Origin: Eustoma russellianum
Taxonomy: Eukaryota; Streptophyta; Magnoliopsida; Gentianales; Gentianaceae
Length of the DNA: 64,000 nt
NCBI GenBank assembly: GCA_036186865.1
Contig: AP025069.1
Coordinates: forward strand, 20,397,859 to 20,461,858
Direction of reading: 5' to 3'
Of this stretch, positions 1-8,730 are shown in pieces. Every line of letters begins with the position of its first letter. Positions within the stretch are counted from its first letter, which is position 1. The translations under genes were made by a program, and so were the position numbers. Under the pieces are notes generated by a model that searched no databases, was not told the origin of the DNA, and worked only from the letters and a program-made list of their open reading frames with translations.

Positions 1-217
1 GTTTGAAGAGCTAGCACTCCGGGCCGTTCGTGTGGATACCGACAGAGGGTGGTCGTATTTTCGCACCTCTTTCATCTGCAGATTTCGAATCTACGGAGGT
101 AATTTTTGATTTCTGTTGTCGAATTAAACGAACAACATGGATCCTTGGTAGGAAATCGGAGATCGTTTTTGTTTTTCCGCTGCGCGTTTTGCAGTGATCT
201 CGTTTGATTTCCTAACA
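1..217 (+). repeat. 3' part of a Ty1/copia LTR (window edge)
   Basis: These bases align almost end to end with 19317-19539, the 3' end of the copia LTR further on, and stop at the same terminal CTAACA. The next base starts gypsy LTR sequence that lines up with the uninterrupted gypsy 3' LTR from about 7660. So a copia element or solo LTR of the 14480-19539 family inserted into the gypsy 5' LTR, and the rest lies left of the window. Bases 218-222 (CGTGT) should be one copy of its 5-bp target duplication; the other copy is out of view. A few small differences, including a missing GGAAG-like stretch near base 24, show it is a separate copy. Confidence 0.85.
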
Positions 218-604
218 CGTGTGACCTTAGGGACTTCTTAGGACCTGATTGAGGTTAGTCTAAGTCTTGGAAACATGACTTAAGATGGTGAATCAAAGGT
301 GGAGAATTCGTAGGGTATTCGAATCGAACTTCAACATGAATGAACTAAGGGGTTAGGAATGGACATATGTGGCCTTACAGGGTTCAAAAGAGGAATGTGA
401 GGGTTCTTACATTAGTCTTGAGTCCTAGAAACCATGATTAGGTGATGTCGACCTGCCGTGAAGAATAAGCTCGAATGAGTGAGTAAGATGACCTCGTGTG
501 ATTGATTGATGTGTGAACGTGATTTGAAGTATGTGATTAAAAGAATGTGATTGATATGAGGATTCTTGCATCATGGCACTTGCATTTGCATACTATTTTG
601 AAAA

Positions 605-855
605 GAACTGTGCTTCGGCACAGGGTATAAAGTTTGCGAAATTGGCTGTAATGTGACACAGGATGGAAATATAAGCCGTGGAGCATTACAGGGTATGAAG
701 TTGGCTGGAGTGTGACACGGGATGGAAATATAAGCCGTGGAGCGTTACAGGGTATAAAGTTGGCTGTAATGTGACACGGGATGGAAATATAAGCTCGCTG
801 TGTTGTGTCATGGGATGGAAATATAAGCCATGATCCACCACAGGGTATAAAGTTA
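605..855 (+). repeat. Hairpin-GGTATAAAGTT array in gypsy 5' LTR
   Basis: Four to five units, each a stem-loop followed by GGTATAAAGTT or a close variant (624-634, and near 691, 748 and 840). The first unit, 608-623, is a perfect 6-bp stem CTGTGC/GCACAG closing a TTCG loop. Longer units pair CTGTAATG-like with CATTACAG-like arms and CACGG with CCGTG around the loop GATGGAAATATAAG. One unit has lost its right half. The same array is at 8040-8330 and a diverged version at 60530-60750. Its role is unknown; the repeated, compensated pairing suggests a structured RNA. Confidence 0.75.
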
Positions 856-1197
856 TGTGACCGGACATTGTGACATGCATTGCACTGTTTTGAAAAGAAA
901 TTGCACATGCATTTGTGACTGTGTAGTGCACTGCATATTTTGTCATGCATCATGAGAGTTGTTATGTTGTGATTGGCTTATAACTGGATTGTCATTGAAC
1001 TGCTAAATGTGTGTATGAATTACGGTTCTTGCTTTCGTATGCTACTAGTCTATATTTTTGAAGTTATACGAGACATGTGCCCCACCAATCCCTTGAATTA
1101 TATATTACTCATGTCTTGCCATGTTATGATCCCGTATGCCTTATAAGCAGGTTACTTGCTAGCGTTTTTCGCTAAGGGTACTACCTTTATTTTGCAG

Positions 1198-1262
1198 ATG
1201 AGCCTAGCTATGATATGATCTTCATAGAGGATGATAGCGAGTGGGCAGAATGGGATGCTTAG
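1198..1262 (+). other. Conserved short coding stretch after a splice acceptor-like site (5' LTR)
   Basis: A pyrimidine-rich stretch ending TTTTGCAG (to 1197) is followed by codons for EPSYDMIFIEDDSEWAEWDA and a TAG stop at 1260-1262. The identical frame occurs in the 3' LTR (8666-8730). A diverged gypsy LTR has a related stretch (61159-61238) in the same position after the same kind of acceptor. No ATG in this frame lies upstream within reach, so translation would need splicing from another exon or a non-ATG start. Function unknown; strongly acidic with two tryptophans. Confidence 0.6.
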
Positions 1263-1543
1263 AGCGTGTTGGGAATTTTTTTTGGACTGTTTCTTGTTAT
1301 TTCAGTTTTGTTATTTCATTTGAAGATTTAGATGGCTGCGCCCATAAACAGCTATTGATAGTCACTTTATCTTTTGGTGTACCGCATTGATGGTTTAGAT
1401 TTATGAGATACATGTTTCTGCACTTATTTCTTTGACGTCATTGATGATGTGTAATTGAGAGATGAGACGTCTTGTAGTCTTCTCAGTAAGCTACGACGGG
1501 TGCACCGGTTCAGATTCCGCTGTCCAGGTCAGGGCGCTACAGG

Positions 1544-1556
1544 TGGTATCAGAGCC
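1544..1556 (+). promoter_or_regulatory. Primer binding site (initiator tRNA-Met type)
   Basis: TGGTATCAGAGCC lies two bases after the 5' LTR end. It is complementary to the 3' end of plant initiator methionine tRNA and would prime minus-strand cDNA synthesis. Its position fixes the LTR end at 1541. Confidence 0.92.
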
Positions 1557-1822
1557 TAGGCTTCAGATCAACCTCGGAGACCTAGGTTATATCATGTAGA
1601 GTCTTAAGTTATGATCTTGACCCTAAGTTGATATTTAAGTCTAAGTATGTGATCCTAGATGTAAGTTTGATTGGGATGGGTGTGTGCGAGCGCGATAAAA
1701 TTTAATCAACAAATGTTATTTTATTTTAGTGTACGAATTCCACCTTGTACAACGCATATGGGGCTTCAGTGTTTACTTTTGGAATTGCTGAATGCTAATA
1801 AGCGTTGATTTTGCAGAAAATG
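1557..1822 (+). other. Gypsy leader between PBS and gag
   Basis: About 270 untranslated bases between the primer binding site and the gag start. No coding feature or structured repeat was recognised here. The region would be part of the genomic RNA leader. Confidence 0.6.
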
Positions 1823-2899
1823 CCTCCCCGAAGAGATAACCAAGGAAACGGTGGCAATGGGAACGAGAACCCTCCACCACCACCAGTGTTAGTACCTCAG
1901 GCATTAATAGACGCTATCACGGTGATAGCACAAGGAATTGCCCAGCAACAACAACAACCTCCTCCTCCACCACCTCCTCAGCAAGGTATCAGGTACTATA
2001 TTGGGGAGATGCGGAAGATGCATGCCCCCACTTTTGAAGGGACCACCGACCCAGAGGTGGCCGGATTTTGGTTAGATAAGGTGGAGAAGTGCTTCAGGCT
2101 GGTGCAAGTGCCTGAAGAACTTAAGGTGGATGTAGCCACACCGTTGCTGATCGGCAGAGCAAACGCATGGTGGAATGGTATTCTGCCTAAGATGACTCCC
2201 CCTATACTATGGAGGCAGTTCGTACAGGTTTACAAAGACTATTATGTGCCTGAGACTGCCATTCTGGAGAAGATGAGACAGTTTGACAAATTTGAACAAG
2301 GAAGGATGTCCGTTTCTGATTACGCCGATAGGTTCCATGCCTTGGGAAAATTCACGCCCATGGTGTTGGAAAACAACAGGATGAAAATGCTGAAATTTGA
2401 GGAAGGATTGAACCCCCGCATACGGACGACCATAGCGGGGTCTAGCTTGAAAACCTTTGAAGAGATGTTGGATGCATGTTACCGCGTGGAGAGTGACATG
2501 CGCAGGTCACAGCCTAGAGAGGCTCGTGACGAGTCTAGCAAGAGGCCAAGGGAAGAGAAAAGTGGAGGTAGACCCGGACGTTGGGCCAAAATTCCCAGGA
2601 AAGGAGAGGCAGGACCGGCTCAGAGGGCACAGCAACAGAATCAGCCCGACCGTCAAGCACCAGCAGTATGCCCACACTGCCAGAAGAGACATGTGGGTGA
2701 ATGTTGGAAAAAGACTGGAGCGTGCTTCAAGTGTGGGAAGACCGGCCATAGGATAAAGGATTGCCCTGAGTGGAATCCAAAGCCGCAGGGAGAAGCAGGG
2801 CCGGCTCAGCAGCAGAGAGGCAGACCCAACGCGAGAGTCCACGCGATGACGGACGCTAAAGTACAGGAGGACACCGACGTTGTGACAGGTACGACCTAA
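1823..2899 (+). CDS. Gypsy Gag (capsid plus zinc knuckle)
   Basis: Gag packages the element RNA in virus-like particles. The start is chosen at MPPRRDN (1823), the usual beginning for plant chromovirus Gag, rather than an in-frame ATG 18 bases upstream. Order: proline/glutamine-rich N-terminal segment (residues about 15-60), retrotrans_gag capsid domain (about 70-220, with AWWNGI and YYVPE-like motifs), basic linker, and a CX2CX4HX4C knuckle (CFKCGKTGHRIKDC, about residue 303). There are no internal stops. The unspliced frame ends at a TAA (2897-2899) that falls inside the apparent intron 2889-2997; if that intron is removed Gag continues directly into protease. This is the best preserved gene of the element. 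Confidence 0.88.
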   Translation, partial: PPRRDNQGNGGNGNENPPPPPVLVPQALIDAITVIAQGIAQQQQQPPPPPPPQQGIRYYIGEMRKMHAPTFEGTTDPEVAGFWLDKVEKCFRLVQVPEELKVDVATPLLIGRANAWWNGILPKMTPPILWRQFVQVYKDYYVPETAILEKMRQFDKFEQGRMSVSDYADRFHALGKFTPMVLENNRMKMLKFEEGLNPRIRTTIAGSSLKTFEEMLDACYRVESDMRRSQPREARDESSKRPREEKSGGRPGRWAKIPRKGEAGPAQRAQQQNQPDRQAPAVCPHCQKRHVGECWKKTGACFKCGKTGHRIKDCPEWNPKPQGEAGPAQQQRGRPNARVHAMTDAKVQEDTDVVTGTT

Positions 2900-2997
2900 G
2901 TTAAATACTAGTTGCTTAAGTTGAATTTTAGTTGATTAAGTTGGAGATTAAATGTGTTTTACGTGAAAACCTTTATGTGCTACACTCTTTGTGTTAG
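2889..2997 (+). other. Apparent spliceosomal intron between Gag and protease
   Basis: The 109-base segment begins GTACGA after CAG and ends TTGTGTTAG before GTG. It is AT-rich and has a pyrimidine-rich 3' part. Removing it joins codon position 1 at 2888 to 2998-2999 as one glycine codon and yields VTG-VILVN, exactly the continuous Gag-protease junction expected in related elements. Its length is not a multiple of three and it contains the Gag stop. RNA evidence is needed; the alternative is a chance insertion. Confidence 0.65.
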
Positions 2998-4518
2998 GTG
3001 TGATTCTAGTTAACAAAGTACCTGCGAAATTATTGTTTGATAGCGGAGCGAGTCACTCCTTCATTTCAAAGCGATTCACCAAAGGACTCGACTGTCTACC
3101 AGAATGGCTTGAAACCCCCTTCAGGGTGCAGGCAACAGGCGGACAAGTGCTGGTTTCCCACCACCAGTACAAAGATTGTGAATTGGAGTTGAATGGAAAG
3201 GTGTTTTCGGTGACCTTAGTTCCAATTCCGATGAAGGATTTTGATGTGATATTGGGCATGGATTGGCTGACCAAGAATCATGCCAATATCGATTGTAAAC
3301 TTAAGCAAGTGACCGTTAAGGTCCCTGAGATGAATGAAATAACGGTACAAGGAAACATCAAGTTAACAAAGGCCCAAAAGAAGATATACTTGACAACGAT
3401 TAATGGCTTTAAGGCTTTGCAAAAAGGAGCAGAGGGATTTATGGTGTATGCGGTAGATGCTAAGCAAGAAGTTTCCTCCATAGATCAGATTCCGATAATC
3501 AATGAATTTAAGGACGTATTTCTGGATGACTTACCGGGAGTTCCGCCATCCAGAGAAGTGGAGTTTGAAATCAATTTGATCCCAGGAGCCGAACCTATAT
3601 CTAAGACACCTTACCGAATGGCTCCAGCTGAACTTAAGGAACTAAAGGGACAACTTCAGGAGCTGCTCGATAAGAAGTTGATTCGTCCTAGTGTATCACC
3701 GTGGGGAGCTCCAGTGTTGTTTGTGAAGAAGAAAGATGGTAGCATGAGGTTGTGCATTGATTATCGAGAGTTGAATAAAATCACCATCAAGAACAAATAT
3801 CCCCTGCCAAGAATAGAGGATTTATTTGATCAACTAAAGGGAGCCCGATGGTTTTCGAAGATTGATCTTCGTCAGGGGTATCATCAGCTGCTTGTGAAAG
3901 CAGGAGACGTACCTAAGACCGCTTTTCGGACTCGATACGGGCATTATGAATTTTTGGTGATGCCTTTTGGATTAACTAATGCCCCAGCAGCCTTTATGGA
4001 CTTGATGAACACCGTATTTCGAGAGCAGTTGGACCAATTCGTGGTGGTGTTCATCGATGACATTCTAGTCTACTCCCCCGACGAGCAAGCTCATGCTGAA
4101 CACTTAAGAGTGATGCTGCAAATTTTGAGGCAACAAAAGCTTTATGCTAAATTCAGCAAGTGTGAAATCTGGCTAAGGAGTGTAGCCTTTCTCGGTCACG
4201 TGATTTCAGAAGATGGGATTTCTGTGGATCCTAAGAAGATAGAAGCCATCACGGAATGGCCAAGACCTACAAACGTGACTGAAGTAAGAAGCTTCCTAGG
4301 CTTGGCAGGCTACTATAGGAAGTTTGTCGAGGGATTCTCCACAATAGCAGTTCTATTGAGTCGACTTATGCAGAAGAAAACTAAGATCGAGTGGACTGCT
4401 GAATGCAAACAGAGCTTTTCTGAGCTCAAGAAGAGATTGACCACAGCCCCGGTGTTAGCACAACCCTCCGGCACCGACGATTTTGTGATCTATAGTGACA
4501 CATCCAAGAAAGGGCTAG
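2998..4518 (+). pseudogene. Gypsy pol part 1: protease and reverse transcriptase
   Basis: Aspartic protease comes first (LLFDSGASHSFIS near 3031, the DSG active site), then the linker and reverse transcriptase. RT signatures are visible in order: LRPSVSPWGAPV-like entry, RLCIDYRELN, KIDLRQGYHQ, MPFGLTNAPAAF and the catalytic VVFIDDILVYS near 4048, followed by the thumb and the start of RNase H (DDFVIYSDTSKKGLG). This stretch has no stop or frameshift and is intact by eye. It is labelled pseudogene because the rest of pol is broken. The frame runs into intron-like sequence at 4519; read unspliced it stops at 4574. Confidence 0.9.
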
Positions 4519-4588
4519 GTATGTACATCATTACAATTAATGCATTGTATATACATCTGCTAGTCTTGAACTAACTTTCTGTTTATAG
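4519..4588 (+). other. Apparent 70-base intron in RNase H
   Basis: The segment begins with a consensus donor, G/GTATGT, and ends TTTATAG/G. CTAAC, matching the plant branch-point consensus, lies about 15-20 bases before the acceptor. Excision gives GLG-CVLMQNER, the uninterrupted RNase H N-terminus expected from related elements, and keeps the frame. Unspliced, it adds foreign residues and a stop at 4572-4574. The size is close to the lower limit for plant introns. Confidence 0.7.
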
Positions 4589-6431
4589 GTTGTGTCTTGA
4601 TGCAAAATGAACGTTTCATTTCGTACGCATCGAGACAATTAAAATCATATTAGCAGAACTACCCGACGCATGACTTGGAGCTCGCAGCTGCGGTATTTGC
4701 TCTTAAGATCTGGAGGCACTACTTATATGGAGAGAAATGTGCCGTATTCACTGATCATAAGAGTTTGAAGTACCTGTTCTCGCAGAAAGGGTTAAATATG
4801 CGGCAGAGAAGATGGTTGGAGTTACTTAAGGATTATGACCTAACCATCAACTACCATCCGGGTAAAGCAAATAGAGTGGCGGACGCACTGAGCAGAAAGT
4901 CCAGTCACGCTAGACAGTCCCCGCTGGAAAGAGAGATCGAGGAGTTTGGTCTCGAAGTGGTGGATTCAGTGGCGAATGTTCTTACAGCTTTGTCTATCAG
5001 CCCAAATTGGTAGACAGAATTAAAGAAGCACAGTATGATTACCCAACACTGAGAGAAATTCACGACAAATTGTCTACGGGACCAATAAAAGATTTCCAGT
5101 TGCGAAGAGATGGAAGTCTATGGTTTCAAAATCGGTTGTGCGTACCTAATAATGATGATCTTCGAAAGGAGTTATGACGCGGAGCTCATAATTCAAGGTT
5201 ACCTATCCACCCCGACAGCACCAAGATGTATAAGGACCTCAAACGGAACTACTGGTGGATAGGGATGAAGAGAAGCATAGCAGAGTATGTTGAGAGATGT
5301 TTGGTATGCCAACAAGTCAAAGCTGAACATCAACGACCTGGTGGTTTGATGATGCCACTTGAGATTCCTGAATGGAAATGGGAGCACGTAACTATGGACT
5401 TTGTGATGGGGTTACCCAAAACCAGGAATGGGAATGAGATGATTTGGGTAATTGTAGATCGCTTGACAAAGACAGCCCGTTTCATAGCCATGCCACATGG
5501 TACCTCTTATGAGAAATTATCCAACACATATGTGGATAACATTGTGAGTTTGCATGGAGTCCCCGTCAGCATTGTGTCGGACCAAGATCCCAAGTTCACC
5601 TCTAAGTTTTGGAGGGCATTTCAGAAGGCGATGGGTACCGAGCTGAGAATGAGTACCGCGTACCACCCTCAAACGGATGGATAATCTGAGAGAAACATCC
5701 AAACTTTGGAGGACATGTTGAGAGCATGCGCTTTGGATTTCAAAGGAAACTGGGATAGCATGCTGAAGTTGATGGAGTTTTCCTGTAATAACAGCTATCA
5801 CAACGCAATCGGCATGGCACCGTTTGAAGCTTTATATGGACGCATGTGTAGGTCCCCGGTTTGTTGGGACGAAGTTGGGGAAAGGACAATCACTGCACCA
5901 GAATTGGTTGAACAAACAATTGAGAAGGTGAAAGTGATAAGAGAGAGGCTAAGGGTGGCTCAAGATCGCAGTAAGAGTTGGGCCGATACTAAAAGACAAC
6001 CCTTGGAGTTTTAGGAAGGTGAGAAGGTGTATCTACGGATTTCACCCACCAAGGGAGTTGCGAGGTTCGGAATGAAGGGCAAGTTAAACCCTAGATATAT
6101 TGGCCCATATGAAGTGCTTGGCAAGGTTGGAGAAAGAGCATATCGGTTAGCCTTGCCACCAAGTTTGTCGCAAGTCCACAACGTATTTCATGTGTCTCAA
6201 CTAAGGAAATACGTACCGGACCCAAGCCATATCCTTGAATCTCAACCATTGGATGTTAAAGAAGATGTCACATATGAAGAATATCCCATGAAGGTTGTGG
6301 ATAGGAAAGATCAAGTCCTACGTAGACGCGTAATTCCGTATGTCAAAGTTCACTGGAGTAACCATACGGAGCGGGAGGCCACGTGGGAGCTTGAAGAACA
6401 AATGAAGGAACTATACCCACACCTCTTCTAA
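4589..6431 (+). pseudogene. Gypsy pol part 2: RNase H, integrase, chromodomain (broken)
   Basis: RNase H continues (ELAAAVFALKIWRHYLYG, FTDHKSLKYLF, then NRVADALSRK). Integrase follows: zinc-binding region ending CLVCQQVK, catalytic core with TMDFVMGLP, VSDQDPKF and, beyond a stop, the glutamate of SERNIQT. Next is the GPY-type module (GPYEVLGKVGERAYRL). The C-terminus (VKVHWSNHTEREATWELEE) is the chromodomain-like tail of chromoviruses, which in this group is thought to guide integration to heterochromatin. Damage: TAG at 4651-4653, a frameshift near 4998, TGA at 5175-5177, TAA at 5682-5684 and TAG at 6012-6014. At least the last two replace a glutamine, as C-to-T changes would do. Confidence 0.9.
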
Positions 6432-6465
6432 TAAGGTACGTCAGTTTCGAGGACGAAATTTTTTG

Positions 6466-6479
6466 TAAGGGGGATGGAA
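6466..6479 (+). promoter_or_regulatory. Polypurine tract of the gypsy element
   Basis: AAGGGGGATGGAA lies immediately before the 3' LTR. It is the purine run used to prime plus-strand DNA synthesis, and its end fixes the LTR start at TGTTATGCCC (6480). Confidence 0.88.
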
Positions 6480-7329
6480 TGTTATGCCCCGCACCCTCCT
6501 TAGAGTAATTTAAGGATAACAGAAATTAAATGGGATTGATGATCATTAATAGTAATAATAAAGAATTAAGTAATAGAATTAATTAGAATTAATTGAAAGG
6601 ATTAAATTTTAGAATTAATTAGTATTTAATTTAGAATTGAATAATTAGAATTAATCCTTTAAGATAAATAAGATAATAGGATATGATTTAGAAACTTCAA
6701 ATTCCACCCTTCTCATATCAAAACTGATGGAACGTCAGTTTCTCCTTATATCAAAAAGAAACTGACGCAACCTCTCCTTTTTCCCATTGGCGACTCTCCT
6801 CTCCAATCCTAGACCAAGAACTCTTCAAGATTTGCAATCCGTTCTTCTTCCGTTTTCAATTCTTCTTCGAGTAATCAAAGGCAAGTAATCATCTTATAAG
6901 TTCTTACGTTTTGCGAAAGAAAAAGGCCTACTTTTGATATCAAAATTGGATCACCATGCAGTAATTTCTTTATGTGAATTTATATATGCTTTATGTGCTT
7001 TGGTTTCGGATTTTGGCCATTATATGTGGAAATCATTGTTGTTGTTGTTGTTGAAATATGTGAGATCATGCAAAACCCAATCCCAAGAACCCTATTTTGT
7101 GCTATTTTCGGATGAAGGGTTAGGAGAGGGAAAAGGGTGAGATTTTGGGTCGATTTTGTTAAAGATTTGAGTTTTAGGATTGAATCCCTGTGTGGTACAT
7201 TAAAGGTCATGTCTTTGGTGGGTTAAGAATGGATTGATAGTGAAGATTAGGGTTGGAATGGTTGGAAGAAGATTGGAAAACGTTTGGTTGAGATCTGCAC
7301 TTTCTGCAGAAATTCACAGGGAGAAACGC

Positions 7330-7600
7330 TGACATCGATCGATCGATGTCAGAGTTCAAAGTACATCGATCAATCGATGTCTGATGGGTGAGAGATCGAT
7401 ATGTCTCAGAAGTTTATAGATCGATCGATGTATAAGGGGTTGAGAGTTCGATGAGTCTCAGATAAACTTCGATCGATCGATGTGAGGGTTGTCACTTCGA
7501 TCGATCGATGTAGAGAAAGGTGAGAGATCGATGTTCTCTGATGGACATCGATCGATCGATCTGAAGGTATGAAGTCACATCGATCGATCGATGTGAGGGT
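7330..7600 (+). repeat. ATCGATCGAT palindrome array in gypsy LTR
   Basis: About eight spaced palindromes centred on ATCGATCGAT. The first, GACATCGATCGATCGATGTC (7331-7350), is a perfect 20-base palindrome. They alternate with half-type GAGAGATCGAT elements and unrelated spacers. The identical 20-mer occurs in the SIRE-like copia LTR at 45314-45333. Function unknown. Confidence 0.8.
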
Positions 7601-8039
7601 ATGATGTCCTTTAGTTTGGGGGAAAATAAGGGAAGAAAGGGGGAAGCCAGGGGACCCTTCGTGTGACCTTAGGTACTTCTTAGGACCTGATTGAGGTTAG
7701 TCTAAGTATTGGAAACATGACTTAAGATGGTGAATCAAAGGTGGAGAATTCGTAGGGTATTCGAATCGAACTTCAACATGAATGACCTAAGGGGTTAGGA
7801 ATGGACATATGTGGCCTTACAGGGTTCAAAAGAGGAATGTGAGGGTTATTACATTAGTCTTGAGTCCTAGAAACCATGATTAGGTGATGTCGACCTGCCG
7901 TGAAGAATAAGCTCGAATGAGTGAGTAAGATGACCTCGTGTGATTGATTGATGTGTGAACGTGATTTGAAGTATGTGATTAAAGAATGTGATTGATATGA
8001 GGATTCTTGCATCATGGCACTTGCATTCGCATACTGTTT

Positions 8040-8330
8040 TGAAAAGAACTGTGCTTGGGCATAGGGTATAAAGTTTGCGAAACTGGTTGTAATGTGACAC
8101 GGGGATGGAAATATAAGCCGTGGAGCATTACAGGGTATAAAGTTGGTTGTAACGTGACACGGGATGGAAATATAAGCCGTGGAGCGTTACAAGGTATAAA
8201 GTTGGCTGTAATGTGACACGGGATGGAAATATAAGCCGTGGAGCATTACAGGGTATAAAGTTAAGCTGTGGTGTGTCATGGGATGGAAATATAAGTCATG
8301 ATCCACCACAAGGTATAAAGTTATGTGACC
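8040..8330 (+). repeat. Hairpin-GGTATAAAGTT array in gypsy 3' LTR
   Basis: Five units. Arms covary between units: TTGTAACG/CGTTACAA (8147-8154 with 8185-8192), CTGTAATG/CATTACAG (8206-8213 with 8244-8251), TGTGGTG/CACCACA (8267-8273 with 8304-8310). Inner arms are CACGG/CCGTG (8158-8162 with 8177-8181) or CATG/CATG. The loop GATGGAAATATAAG and the GGTATAAAGTT after each hairpin are nearly invariant. This copy has one more complete unit than the 5' LTR. Confidence 0.78.
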
Positions 8331-8665
8331 GGACATTGTGACATGCATTGCACTGTTTTGAAAAGAAATTGCACATGCATTTGTGACTGTGTAGTGTAGT
8401 GCATATTTTGTCATGTATCACGAGAGTCGTTATGTTGTGATTGGCTTGTAACTGGATTGTCATTAAACTGCTAAATGTGTGTATGAATTACGGTTCTTGC
8501 TTTCGTATGCTACTAGTCTATACTTTTGAAGTTATACGAGACATGTGCCCCACCAATCCTTTGAATTTTATATTACTCATGTCTTGCCATGTGATGATCC
8601 CGTATGTCTTATAAGCGGGTTGCTTGCTAGCGTTTTTTGCTAAGGGTACTACCTTTATTTTGCAG

Positions 8666-8730
8666 ATGAGCCTAGCTATGATATGATCTTCATAGAGGAT
8701 GACGGCGAGTGGGCAGAATGGGATGCTTAG
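8666..8730 (+). other. Conserved short coding stretch after acceptor (3' LTR)
   Basis: Second copy of the stretch at 1198-1262, differing at one residue (EDDG instead of EDDS) and ending in the same TAG (8728-8730). It follows TTTTGCAG (to 8665). See the related copy at 61159-61238. Confidence 0.6.

Larger units (their letters stand above)
218..1541 (+). repeat. Gypsy 5' LTR, left part missing from view
   Basis: It matches 7660-9007 of the 3' LTR with scattered substitutions and indels, so the two LTRs have diverged noticeably. The LTR ends GGGCGCTACA at 1541, directly before the primer binding site. About 1.2 kb of the 5' part (U3, TATA region and the palindrome array seen in the 3' LTR) lies left of the window beyond the copia insertion. 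Inside it are a hairpin array (605-855) and a short conserved coding stretch (1198-1262). Confidence 0.9.
6881..8665 (+). other. Candidate GC-AG intron inside the gypsy 3' LTR
   Basis: AAAG/GCAAGTAAT at 6877-6889 is the strong donor form typical of GC-AG introns. TATTTTGCAG, ending at 8665, is a good acceptor. The same pair occurs at 59455 and 61158 in the second gypsy LTR. The interval holds both repeat arrays, so splicing would remove them and many upstream ATGs from the leader and keep them only in genomic RNA. No transcript evidence is available. Confidence 0.45.

Noticed and set aside
605..855. CRISPR-like appearance (repeats with spacers)
   Set aside because: Units are imperfect hairpins of changing sequence in a plant retrotransposon LTR, without unique spacers or cas genes.
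537..953. Minus-strand open frames of 86-138 codons in the gypsy 5' LTR (and 7867-8414 in the 3' LTR)
   Set aside because: They are translations of the repeated hairpin array; repetitive peptides such as LYFHPVSHYSQ follow the repeat unit and have no domain.
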